Source: Apus apus (Eukaryota; Chordata; Aves; Apodiformes; Apodidae). From it: a stretch of 64,000 nucleotides of DNA. Of the stretch, positions 1 to 10,962 are shown one piece after another. Position 1 is the first letter of the stretch; every line of letters starts with the position of its first letter. The notes under the pieces are model-generated. The model was not told the DNA's origin, did not search any database, and worked only from the letters and a program-made list of their open reading frames with translations. The stretch lies in the NCBI RefSeq assembly GCF_020740795.1, contig NC_067282.1, forward strand, positions 152,072,858 through 152,136,857, written 5' to 3'. Both the position numbers and the translations under genes were made by a program.

Positions 1-470
1 GGTTACAGCCATCGGGGTTGGTAAAATCATCTCTGAGGCCTTCACTGTTTCTCTTGTCTTGTTTAGGTGGCCAACGAGGAGACAGAGGCACTTTCCCTGC
101 CACCCAATCCCAAGCTCCTGTCACCTGCTCCCCCCACTTCCAAGAAGACAGTGGATTAAGTCCTAAGTCCACAGCCAGACACAGCTTCCAGTGGCTACCG
201 CAGCACCGGGATTGACCCCAGACTGCTGCTCTGTGGGCACCTCTGTGCTGCCACTGTCCCCACCACCGGGGACTTACCTGCTGCGGGTGATTTCCTAAGC
301 GTGACATAGTGAAGGGAAAGGGGGACAGGCACCCTTCCCACTCACTCAAAGCCAAAGTGACGTGAGCTGTCCCCGCAAGAGCACCGGAGCAGGATGAGGC
401 GGCCGGGGATGTGACAGGCCACCCCAGTGCTGGAAGCCCGGCAAGGGCTGTTTTTTTGGAGCTTTTGCAG
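1..470 (+). other. 5' flank or intron of CDC42EP1
   Basis: No coding exon was recognised here. The stretch ends in a good splice acceptor, a T run followed by gcttttgcag at 461-470, which lies 27 bases upstream of the CDC42EP1 start codon. The simplest reading is that an upstream noncoding exon lies left of the window and this is its intron, with the 5' UTR resuming at 471. A CRE-like TGACGTGA is present near 358-365, but its function is unproven. Confidence 0.5.
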
Positions 471-497
471 GAGCAGGGGTGAGGTGAGGGGTGCAAC

Positions 498-2737
498 ATG
501 AGCCTGGGGAAGCTGCCGGTGCTCAGCTGGGTGTCAGGCTCCCACGGCAAGCGGCGGCTGAAGTCGGAGCTGACACCAGACATGATCAGCCCGCCACTGG
601 GGGACTTTCGGCACACCATGCACGTGGGGCGCGGCGGGGACGTCTTCGGGGACACCTCCTTCCTCAGCAACCATGGCGGGGCTGACACAGCCAAAGGCAA
701 CAACTTCTTTGCCCGGACGCTGCGGCACGTCCGCCGGTCACCCCTGAGGAGGCGGGGTAGTGGGGGCCAAGCAGGGGCATCGCCTGCCCCCCCGGCCATC
801 TCACCCATCATCAAGAACGCCGTCTCGCTGCCACAGCTCAACGAGGTGACATACGATGGAGGTGGTGGCCGGGGCTTGACCAGCAAGTTCTCCTTCAAAA
901 GTGCCTCCAACAACTTCTCCAAAACACACCAGGCCTACGGTGAGTGAAGCATGGGGCAGAGGCCGGCACCCTCTGCATCCTCTGCAGCCCCTCTCCATCA
1001 CTCCATGCCTCCGTTTCCCCAGAGGGAGTTTAGGTTCTCAGCAGAAACAGGGCGTTTTAGAGTCTCCAGTCCTGGTAATCCCCATGAGGAGATAGCCCTA
1101 ACCTTGCTTTCAGCCATGTCCTTAAATGGTCTACTCCCAGGGTGGCCCCCATGGATGGTTGCTCCTCCTCTCCCTCATAGCCCTATACAGCTGGCAGCCT
1201 GTGTGGAGTAGCTGTAAGGGGGTCCTCCCCATCTCCCCCAGCCCTACACCTTCCCCGTGAGCATCCTTCCCGAGGAAGCCAAGCAAGTGCTGGGACAGTA
1301 GGGCAATTATCACACCAAAGCTGGGAGATCAAGGGGACCCATGTCGTGGTCTTGCCCACCTCCACACAGATGCTCCAACCCTGTCCTTAGCTCTGCCAAC
1401 CCCTCTGTCTCCATGTGCTCCTCAAGGGACTCAGTTCCCCATTGCACTGACATCCCTCCCTGCCAGTCAGGGTCCAGGAAGGACCTTGGGGAAGGGTTTT
1501 GGGAAGGACGGGACAGCTGGGTGGCTCTTCTCTGACCTCACAACACTGGGCTGTGGCTCAGCTTTTCCTCAGGGAGAGAGGTCTGGAGCAGAAGGTCTCG
1601 GGGTGGGGGGATCTATGGGGATCTGCCGCAGCCAGGGGTGGTGGCTGCGCTCAGAGGGAAAGGCAAGCTGAGGCAATGCTGCCATCTCCTGGTCCCACCT
1701 GCCTGGCTCAGCCCCCACCGTCATCTTACCAAGCCCAGAGCCCACCTTGAGACCCTCCACTCTAACTCTGGAGATGTCCACACAGAAGCTGGTCTGTCCT
1801 TTAGAGACTAGCACCACCGACGGGAGTGTGACCTGCACCACTTCGGTGGCAGTGTCCCTTGTCCCCCGTATATCTAAGGCAGGCTTCATCCCACCTCTCT
1901 GTGCTCTCCCTCACCAGCCATCCCTTCTGCCTTGCAGGACTGGAGTCCGGGTTTTGCACCATCCCCCGTGTCCCTCGCCTGGAAAAGGCCCAAGAGAGCA
2001 CGTTCCCCAGGGAAGCAGAGCTGAAGCGCTCCGACTCCCTGCTCTCCGACTCCCTGCTCTCCTTCCGCCTGGACCTGGGGCCCTCCCTGATGAGCGAGCT
2101 CCTCCAGGTGATGAACTTCTCTGAAACCAATGGGAATGAGGTGGGGGAGGATGACCCAGACCTCCTGTGTGATGAGGGGACCAAGGACGAGGTCCCTCCA
2201 GTATCAGGTGCATCCTATGGAAAGGACCAGGCAACATCCAGCTTCTGGGACCGCTCTGGGCAGAGCAGCCTGTCAGGGGCCAGCTCACTGCCAGGACTGT
2301 CAGCCCATGCCAATGGGGAGGCACACGCCATCAAGGGTGCAGGAGAAGACCCTGCCTGGGCTTCGGGGCTAGGGGCAACACCCAAAGGGACCCCATGGCA
2401 GGGGCACTGGAATGACTGCACCATCGAGGCGGGAGAGTTTGATCGGGCAGCCCAGGTCCTGGCCCGCCATTATGGTGGGACCAGCACTCCCCGGAGCTCA
2501 GAGAGGGGTGAGGGTCCCCGGCAGGCCCGGACGCAGACCCTGTGGGAGAGCCCCAGCAGCAGCTCATGGCGATCACAAGTGTCAGGAGAGAGCCGGTCCC
2601 CTGAGGCCACCTGGAACCAAGGAGAGGAGGAGGACGAGCTCTCCAGCCTGCAGGAGGGGTATGCTGGTGCCCGGGGGGCACGCAACAACTCCTTCGAGTA
2701 CGCTGACGAGGAGGAGGATGATGAAGTCAAGGTGTGA
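498..2737 (+). CDS. CDC42EP1: CDC42 effector protein 1 (Borg5), two coding exons
   Basis: Coding exons are 498-939 and 1938-2737. They are joined in phase 1 through a Gly codon (donor GTGAGT, acceptor TTGCAG) and encode about 413 residues. The product is a Cdc42/TC10 effector that reshapes actin and septins at the cell cortex. Visible parts: a CRIB motif at residues 30-44 (ISPPLGDFRHTMHVG, with the F, H, H and G of the consensus), the Borg block FGDTSFLSNHGG, the second block SPAPPAISPIIKNAVSLPQL, and the third Borg block with RSDSLLS and FRLDLGPSLMSELL near residues 180-205. The C terminus (FEYADEEEDDEVKV) matches the acidic end of the human protein. The start at 498 follows the family N terminus MSLGKL. 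Two oddities: a 15-base tandem duplication doubles SDSLL, and the Pro/Ala heptad repeats of human CDC42EP1 are missing. A paralogue (CDC42EP2-5) is unlikely given synteny and the C terminus. Confidence 0.95.
940..1937 (+). other. CDC42EP1 intron between the coding exons
   Basis: GT-AG intron of 998 bases. I saw no second gene, repeat or RNA element inside it. Short open frames on both strands show no family resemblance. Confidence 0.9.
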
Positions 2738-4023
2738 ATGGCCACCCCCCCATCACAGCCCCCTGCCAGAGGCACCTGTGACGGGGGTCTTCACCCTCCT
2801 CCCCATCCCCTCACCCTCTGCCACCAGCAGACCCAGAGGGCAACCTCCATGCCAAACTGGGGACACTGGGGGGCAGGAGGAGAACCTGTCTTTCGTGGTG
2901 CTCTCTGTGCCTGGGCCAGGCTGCTGTGGGGGGGGCTAGTGAGAGCTGTGCATCACAGCACAGGGCATTGCAGCCCTTCCCCAGCCTCACTGCCATTAGA
3001 CTCCAAAGGGGCATTCCCATGTGCCAAAGAAACCCCAAATCCCTTCCCACCCCCTCCTGTTCCCCCAGCATCCTCTCTCCCATCCCTCAACCTGGCCCCA
3101 CAAGCATGTCTGGGGACATGCCCTGTCCTTCCATCGAAGCCCCCAACCACTCCCTCTGCTGTTATGGGTGTCCCTCCTGGAGATATTCGCACCAATAGCT
3201 CCCGCATGTAGGGGATGGGGCCTCCCCAGCTCCAGCTGGTGCAAGATCCTCTCATGTAGGACATCTATCTACCAGGAGAGGTCAGCTAGGGATTCAAGGG
3301 GCAGCCAAACCCCACAGAGCTGGGCTTTCTCTTCTTGCCTCCCAAAAAATAAGTCATGAGCTCAGTGTTTCTCACCTCAGGAGGTGAGAGCACACACAGA
3401 GATAATCACAGGGGTCTTTCCACTTGCCTGCTGCTGCTGAGTGTCACTTAGGATGGCTCCTTTTTCAACCCCCGCCCCCTCGCAGCAGGGAGGGGAGGAA
3501 CCTCTGGGCTGGCTGGAGGCAGAGGCGAGGCTGTCAGGTCACCAAATTCTGCAGTTCAGGCTCCAAAAATCCCTTCCTTCCCCCCTCTGCCTCTGCACAG
3601 GGAGACTCCCACTCTGCAGCCACTTGGCCCACACCCCCTCTTCCCCATCCTTACCCCTTCTCCCCGTTCCCCACGCGTGCACCCCTTTCCAGCACGCCCC
3701 TCTCCAGGGGTGTGCACGTAGGGATGGCTAATGCCCCATGCCAAGTGGCTCTGGGCGACCTGGCCTCCCTGGAACGAGCTGCCCCCCACGCTGCCCCGCG
3801 TGCAAACCGGCCCTCACAGAAGCGCCTTTGTGCCACGGCACGGAGCCGAGACGCTCGGGGGCTGAGGTCACTGGAGGGACCCTCACAGCATCCCCCTTGT
3901 TCTCCAGGACAGGAGGGGGCGGGCGGCGGGGGGAGATGCCAGGCCATGGCCACAAGGCTCAATCAGCTCCCACGCAGCTCACCCACTGCCCGGCTGCTTC
4001 TGGCAGGGAGCTCTTCAGAGCAG

Positions 4024-4029
4024 AATAAA
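4024..4029 (+). terminator. Proximal poly(A) signal of CDC42EP1 (AATAAA)
   Basis: Canonical AATAAA about 1.29 kb after the stop. It is followed within 30 bases by GT-rich sequence (acgtgttgtggatggg), as expected of a downstream element. Confidence 0.65.
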
Positions 4030-4373
4030 GAGGCTTGGGCGTACACGTGTTGTGGATGGGAGTGCCACTCACAGTCAGGCCACTGAGGGTACGGGCAAGC
4101 CCATCTCCTCCTGGGCAGCTGCCTTGGGCTGGCTGGCAGCAGCAAGCCCGGGCAGGCAGCAGCTTCAAGGAGTCCCCAGCTCTGGCTACTGACACCCAGC
4201 AGGATCAGCCTTAGCACCCCTGCACCCTCCAGGGCAGGGACCCTGGCTCTCAGGACGAGGTGCCCCTGCCCTCCGCTTCCCAGACAGTAACACAAGCTCC
4301 AGACCAAAGACCCATATCCGTGGAATAGCCTTTCTGCCTCCACTCTGTATCCCATGCACTTATTATTGTCCTT

Positions 4374-4379
4374 ATTAAA
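4374..4379 (+). terminator. Distal poly(A) signal of CDC42EP1 (ATTAAA)
   Basis: Common ATTAAA variant in an A/T-rich stretch, about 350 bases after the first signal. It could define a longer 3' UTR isoform. Confidence 0.45.
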
Positions 4380-4400
4380 GCAGTTTTGATACTAATTTCT

Positions 4401-5700
4401 CCTCTGTTGCCTTCCCCTCAGCTGCAGTGTTCTTATTGTCTCCTTTGCTACATCTGCTGGTGCTCCAGCCACAAAATCCCATCCTCTCTACTCTCAGGAG
4501 GATTTTCCAGCACCTCTGGGATCCCTGGACTAACTAGCCCAGTACTTTGCTGCTCACAGTGTCTTAACACACAAACCAACCTCCTACCCACCCCACCCTG
4601 CATAGCACACAGGAGGGTGCAAAGCTTCCTCTCTAGCCTAGCAACAATCCATTTGCACCCCTTTTTAAAGCCAGCTTGGCTTCAGCCCTCCCAGACCATC
4701 AGACATCCTCTGCCTGTGTGCTGAGATCCTGCAGGTTGGGCAGCAAGGGTATGGAGAGGGAGAGACAGGGGCTCAGCCACCTTGCCTCAGACTGGAATCT
4801 CCATCAGATGCTCTTCTACTCTGCTCTCCTCCCATCCAGCCTGAAGTGCCCCAGTGTTTGCTGTCACACATCAGTCTCACTTAAGGCTGGAGAGACACTT
4901 TTTAATTATAGCCGTGGCATCAGATGATCAACATTAATTGCCTGTAGTCCCGTGTGAGTGACACAGACTGGGACATGCTGAGCCACATAACCCAACCTGA
5001 ATGCTAGCCTTCCTTCCCATTGCCTTCTGCTGCCTCACTTTCACTGAGCAGGGTTGTGTGGAAATGTTGGAGTAATGGGTAACTCGGCTGGAATGTGCCA
5101 GCAGATAAGTGAGGTGAGATAAGAGGGAAAGTTGGAGAAGACAACTCCTTATCGCTGAGGAATGCTGGCTTAGGAGCACACCTGTGCCCCCTTGCCTGTG
5201 CCACCGCTTCATGTGGTACCATTCCTGCAGGAGGGCAAGGCACTCCTGCCTGCTGGCTGCGAGAGCTGCCAAGAGGAACCTGTCAAACCCATGCCCTGAG
5301 GTTCCCAAGCCAAACGCTGAATTACCCACTTTTGTGGCACCAGATGCCACATCGCTCTTGTCAATGCTTTTGTTCCCCCCTCTCTCTCAAAAATTCGGGT
5401 GCAGGAAGAAATGGTGCATTCTGATGAGATTACACAACCATTCCCTCAGCAACCACACAGTGTTCTCCTCCTGAACCCCACCTACAGCCCACTTTGAGCT
5501 ACCTACTATCCACTCAACCCCACATCCTGGTCTGACTTGGAAAAGCACCTGGTGTTATCTGGGATCTATTTCCATCCAGAACGGGCCCCTTTGCCCTTTG
5601 TGGGTGGAAAAACCCTGGACTTTGACGTTGTCTCACACAGAGCCAGAGATCTCACAGAAGCCAGAGCAGCCGGAGCAAGGAGTCTCCCACTGCCTGGGTT
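4401..5700. other. Intergenic stretch between convergent CDC42EP1 and LGALS2
   Basis: About 1.3 kb between the two genes' poly(A) signals, which face each other. No coding exon, RNA gene or clear repeat was recognised. Confidence 0.6.
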
Positions 5701-5706
5701 TTTATT
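5701..5706 (-). terminator. LGALS2 poly(A) signal (AATAAA on the minus strand)
   Basis: The plus strand reads tttatt, which is AATAAA on the coding strand. It lies 22 bases after the LGALS2 stop codon, so the 3' UTR is very short, as is common for proto-type galectins. Confidence 0.8.
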
Positions 5707-5727
5707 AGAGCTAGAAAGCAGAATCCA

Positions 5728-7311
5728 TCAACCTAGTTTGAAGGAGGTGACCCTGAAGTCCCCCTTGATGCTCATGTAGTTGATCTTGTCGTAGCAATGC
5801 CGGTTGGGGAACTCCACTTCATGCCCATCCGGTAGTTTCACTTCGAATTTGTCTGCCTTCATTTCAATGGCGATCTGGGAGAAGAGAGGGGAGGAAGGGC
5901 AGGAATTTGGGACAGGGAGGAGATTAGGAGGTGAGCATCCAGGTGAAGGGCCTGACTGTTACACACAAGGGTCAGACATGGTCCTGACACCCTTAAGCAA
6001 GGTGCTGGGGGTTGAGCTGAGGGTGATGCAGGAAATGAGCAGTTGATATCAAGGGTCTGAGCAGGTATCTAGACTATGACTTGCAGACAGGATCTCTCCT
6101 GGGGCTGTTTCCCCTACTCAGATTGTAACATCAAGGCAATTAAACCCAAGTGTGTCTTTATGCACCACGTTGCTTAGATCTGCTCTGAATAGGGCAGAAT
6201 CAACCTGACACCCCAATGCCCTCAGCAGCTTCCTTGGACCCAGAAAAAGGATCTTCACTGATAAACACACACAAGCAGACAGGATAAGGACACACCACTG
6301 ATCATTGCAAATTAAAGGGATTGCTCCCCAAAGCCATCACCTCATCACCCCTTCCCTCAGAGCCAGCCACGACTGAGGAAACAAGCTTCCTCTCCACAGC
6401 AACAAGAATAGGACTGCTTCTAAATGCAGCCCTGTTAAAGTCTTGGGACATCAGATGGGGTGAGACAGCAACTAGGACAGCATCGCTGGCAGGAGGAGAG
6501 AGAGTACAGATTGGCAGCACAGATCCAGGAGCAGCAAGGACAGAAGAGCTGAGGGAAAGGTTTTTGGACATCACTACAAACTCTGGGAAGTTTGGAAATG
6601 GCAATCGAGACCAAAAACCCAAATGGAGAGGCTGTTGGGAGGGAGCAGGAGGTATTGGATGAGACTGGAAGGACTGAGGTACGGGAATCTGCTAACCAAG
6701 GGCTTTGCCCCACCACACACACACCCCACAACCCCCTGCTGGCACAGCCCCCTCACCTTGATAGTAGAGCCCTTGGAGAAACAGAGGTGATCATCACGAT
6801 GCTCTGCCTCCCAGACTTTGGAGCACATGGAGTTGCAGACAATGACAGACTCATTGAAGCGGGGATTGAAGTGAAGTGCCAGATCTGACGAGCTGCAGCC
6901 GAGATTGATGTTGAATCTGTGAATGAACAGGAGGAAGGTCAGACACACAGGTAGCTCAGGTCTTGGAAGACCTGAGATCCAACACATGGCTCTGCATCCA
7001 TCAGCATTCCATCAATTCCTCCATCACTGTGGCAGGTGCTTAATGGCTCCTGTTTCCTCATTTTTCTCAGGAACCAGGGAGCTGGCACGGTGGTGGCATA
7101 GGGCTAACTGAGCTAACCCTAACCCTGGGCTATGCTCACACCTTTTGTACCTGGCAACCTTGGAAAACCACCTCCCTCTGCAGCCCACCTTCAGTCTTGG
7201 CAAGTCAAAGTGGTTTCTTTGTACTTACTGCTCGGCATCATCAGATATCTTGCCCTTGATCTTCAGGCTGTCTCCAGTCTTCATACCCAAGTTTAAGATT
7301 TCCAATTTTTT
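5728..7311 (-). CDS. LGALS2: Galectin-2, coding exons 2-4 (exon 1 not placed)
   Basis: Minus-strand exons are 7229-7311, 6757-6916 and 5728-5874. Phases agree (83 + 160 + 147 bases) and give 129 residues plus stop. The product is a small proto-type galectin, a beta-galactoside-binding lectin that acts as a homodimer in the cytosol and, after unconventional secretion, outside the cell. No signal peptide is expected. The carbohydrate-site residues are all present: the H, N and R of HFNPRF, the N of VCNS, the W of KVWEAE, and the E and R that follow it. The stretch DKFEVKLPDGHEVEFPNR is much closer to galectin-2 than to galectin-1, and so are the order and position (CDC42EP1 - LGALS2 - GGA1). 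Exon 2 starts in phase 0, so exon 1 should add only a few codons (M plus one to three residues). That is too short to assign by eye. Confidence 0.93.
5875..6756 (-). other. LGALS2 intron 3
   Basis: The intron runs from donor GTGAGG at the 6757 side to acceptor CTCCCAG at the 5874 side. No second gene or repeat was recognised in its 882 bases. Confidence 0.85.
7110..7125. repeat. Two-unit CCCTAA motif
   Basis: The sequence ctaaccctaaccctg sits in LGALS2 intron 2. At only about two units, it is probably chance or a seed of a telomere-like repeat. It is recorded because a longer array lies in GGA1. Confidence 0.4.
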
Positions 7312-8200
7312 CTAAGACAGAGAAAAAAATAGTTTGTGGGGCTCCTTCAGCCATTCCTCCCTGGCCACCAAAACTGAGAGGATGCTGCTCGGAGCAGATG
7401 CCCCAGCCAGAATAACATCTACTGCTCTCAGCTTGTGTTCCTCTCATGGCCAAAAACTCTGTGTTTGAGATCTTGCATGGGCTTCTCACTCAGTGAAGAA
7501 GGAGTGGGCTGAGTGAAACCAGCAAGCAAGAAGACATCAGAGGGAGAGGAGATGAAAACAGGCTTGTCCTCAGCAGAAGAAAAGGAGAGCATGACAGCAG
7601 AGGTACAACGAGGGTTAAAGCAGAGGGGCACAACCCAGGGTTTGGTGGGGAGCATCGCCAGCAACCCAAGAAATTCAAGTGGTGAGAGCAGAGGTAGCTG
7701 TGGCTTGCCAGTCCCTCACTCAGTCTTGCTGAGCTGGGGACCCTGGGTGACAGAGGACAGAAGCAACAGCCCTTACACCCATCTTTCTCCCAGGGCAAAG
7801 TAACCAGGCAGGAGGCACCAGCAGTATAGCTCAGAAAAGTTTTGCACAGAGGACCTTACATCCCTAGACTTCCTTATGGCTTACATATTAACAGCATCTC
7901 CGCCTCTGCAAGGCCCCACCAGCTGCTATTAAGCCAGGAGACTTTGATCCAAAGCTTCCCTGTGTACACTTCCTCTCATCAGGGACTTCAGGACATTTAA
8001 CCAATTCCCAGCCCCCTCGGTGGGCTGCCAGTGGAGGGACCTTCACCTACAGCCCTCAGTGACGCTACTTCAGCCACCACATAGGACAAGCATCTTCCCA
8101 GCTGGCCATGGAGTTTTGACCACTGCATTCACTTCTTTTTTGTGTCTAACAGCTAAGCCTGAAGAACACACCAGCTCCTTCCTTTTGTGGCAGGGGGAAG

Positions 8201-8308
8201 CCCCCAAAATCCATACCAACACCCCAAAATGGTACCCCCTGTACCTCCCTAAGGTGCTCTGAGGAAGGGCTCCAAGGAGCTTGGAGGACAGGGCAGCCAA
8301 CACATTCC
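8201..8308 (+). repeat. Diverged direct repeat, copy A
   Basis: This segment of about 108 bases aligns with 10856-10962 over its whole length. Shared blocks include cccc-aaatcca, ccaaaatggt, gaggaagggct/aaggaagggct and ggacagggcag. Roughly four in five bases match by eye. It is not a repeat family I recognise. Confidence 0.7.
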
Positions 8309-10855
8309 TTGTTGTAATGAGTGGCATCCCCACTCCTTCCCTTCTCGTGGCTTGATTCAGCCCCAGCTGTGTGGATTCCTCTAGCAACACATGGGAGCTC
8401 TCTGCAGCCTCCCATCCAGGCTCCATCAGGACCCAAATCTTTTAGCCTGGGGAGCCAAGCGTGGCATGTCCAATAGCCACACCCTCCCTAACACTCAGGT
8501 ACAGGAAGGTTTTCTTCACAGGGGAGCATCATCCCTGCTGTCTCCTTCCCAGGTAAGACAGTGTCCCAGATTTGGCTGAACACATTAGCATCACATTCCC
8601 AGACTCCAGAAATCAACGGAAAAGCAAGAAGGAGAAGACCAAGGCTCAGGAGACCAGCAGTCCCTCAGGCTTCCCTCCCAAGCCCTGCAGAGAGCAGATG
8701 AGTGCAGTCACCCTGCTGCTGCACAGACAGACAGCTGGTAGATGGCTTTTGCCTCTCCCCAGAACCTCCTGAAGCAAGCAGAGGTAAGTGCTGATAAGCA
8801 CCGCTTTTCCAGAGGTGTTTCCTATTATCCCGGGTCATAAAGCCCAGCAGGCCTGGGAAATTTGTTTGCTGTTGAGGTCACTGAAGCTGTTGGTGAAATG
8901 TTCCCATGAGCAAGTGCTGAGGGTGGTGGTTTCTGGCATTGGGTCTGTGTCACATGCTGCTGCCATGTCACACCTGCACACACCTTCATGTCACCCTGCT
9001 CCCCCACAGCCATCCCAGGGAAAGCCCCCTCTCCCAAAATATCAGAGCATCCCACTGGCTATGAGAGGTTTCTCTTTCCAGCAACTCATGGTGTCCCCTT
9101 GCAAGGACAGGGGGAGGCCAGCAGGAGAAACAAACAATTCTAGGGCTCAAGGGACCACATCCCAAGACAGATTCTAAAGTCAGTCAGGAAAACCCTGTCC
9201 CGTACAGCTAGCCAAAGGACAGAGCAATGTCACAGCAGAGACAAGACCCAGGTCCTGGGCCAGCAACATAGAGGAGCATTCGCTCCACTTCCTGCACAGC
9301 CCAGCATGGAGCAGACAGAAACATGGCTCTCACTGGGATTTATCCACCCATCCCACCAGCAGAGCATGAGGCTGCCCGGGAGGGAGGGCGGCTTGTGCCT
9401 GAGGGACAGGGGAAACTACCGAAGCAAAGAGTTATGTGCAGAGTCACCAGTGCCACGGATGTGGGAACACGTTGGGAGGGAGGACAGGCAGGAAAGAGGC
9501 ACGAGCTGCTCAGAGAGGGGCCGTGAGATTTCATGGAGATAACACGAACCCCCCTCTTACAATGCTCAGCAGGGGCGTTCACCCCCCTTTTATTTGCCAC
9601 TGGGAACAATAGTGGGAAACCAGGCAGCAACTCTGCCAGCGCTGGTGACTTCCTTTGTCTGCAGAGCTGAGCCTCTGCGTGGTCAGACACCAGCCCTCTG
9701 CAGATGGCCCCTGTCATGCAGGGGGACGTGCTCTCCCACACAGGACAGACCTGAGACTTTATGGACCCCAGAAGAGCTGAATTTTTCCAGTGCAATTGGA
9801 GGTGGCAACTGGGATGATGGAGGGTGAAGGGGACAGGTTGATACTTCCACGCAGACATTGCAAAGTGGAAAGCCCAAGGAAAAAGCGACATGATGGAAAT
9901 GTAAATCCCAAAGAAAGAGGAAATCCAGCTTCAGGGCATCTGCAAAGGAGCTGGAGTGTCTGTGCAGAGAGGTAAATATAAGCAATGGTTGTGGGAGCCA
10001 GCAGTCACCAGTGCAAGTGATCCAGGAACGCTTCACCCCTTGAGACATCATTTTGTAACAGGGAACCTGCCCAGGAGTGCCTCTCCAGGTCTCCATACAG
10101 ATGTTCATCCTGGCTGGAGGGCATTTGGCCTGTAGTGGTGTGGGACACCCATGTTCACACTGCTGGCACCAGAGGAGGCTTGGCTGCACTCCCAGAGGGT
10201 GCCTTGGGATGGCAGGGACCTGACAAGTGGCCACTGAAACAAGGGTGAGGGCCATGCCCGACCTGAGGGCAAGTCGAGCTTTGAACAGGGAGCAGGCAGA
10301 CCTGCAATTTTACAGGAGAAAAAAAAATATTTAAAAAGTCATATTTTAAGTAGGGAAGAGACAAATGCAACCACGTGGGCTTTCAGCCAGAAGGGTTGCA
10401 GGGCAAGTCCCCTGCAGAGTGCTTTTACCACACAAAACACAGCAGCTTCATTTCCAGAGGTCCCATGAGGTAAGTTTTGTGGCTAACAGTCCTTCCTAAG
10501 CTCCCTCTAGTCCTAGAGAGATCTCAAGCCACCAAGAGCACCCAAGGGAGCTCAGGACCCTTGGGGTGGCTCCAGACAGCAGCACCTCATGTACCATAGC
10601 CTAGAGCTGCCACCTCTACCACACAGCACCCACACAGCTGTTGAGAACAGACTGAATGCCACCCTCCCCAGCAGGCTGCCAAGATCCTCTGCAGCATCAT
10701 TGCTGGCAGCAGTATTTATTTTGCTTTCTTACTTGGGCAGGAGATAAGCCAGCTAGGTGTGAAACCCTGAGGAAAACCACAAGCTTCCCCACTTCCCAGC
10801 CAAGGTAGCCTGACTGCCCTAACTGCAACAGGTTTCTCAGGGTTTTCTGGGGCAG

Positions 10856-10962
10856 CCCCCGAAATCCACACCAGCACACCAAAATGGTCCCCACATCCCC
10901 CTCCAATGGTGTTCTAAGGAAGGGCTTCAAGGGGCTCAGGGGACAGGGCAGCTAACACATCC
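10856..10962 (+). repeat. Diverged direct repeat, copy B
   Basis: Second copy of the segment at 8201-8308, in the same orientation about 2.65 kb away. It could be an old local duplication or two insertions of one interspersed repeat. Confidence 0.7.

Larger units (their letters stand above)
2738..4400 (+). other. CDC42EP1 3' UTR
   Basis: The region downstream of the stop has no family-like reading frame. It carries two poly(A) signals, AATAAA at 4024-4029 and ATTAAA at 4374-4379. The UTR is therefore about 1.3 or 1.65 kb. A CpG-rich patch at 3780-3930 lies inside it. Confidence 0.7.
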
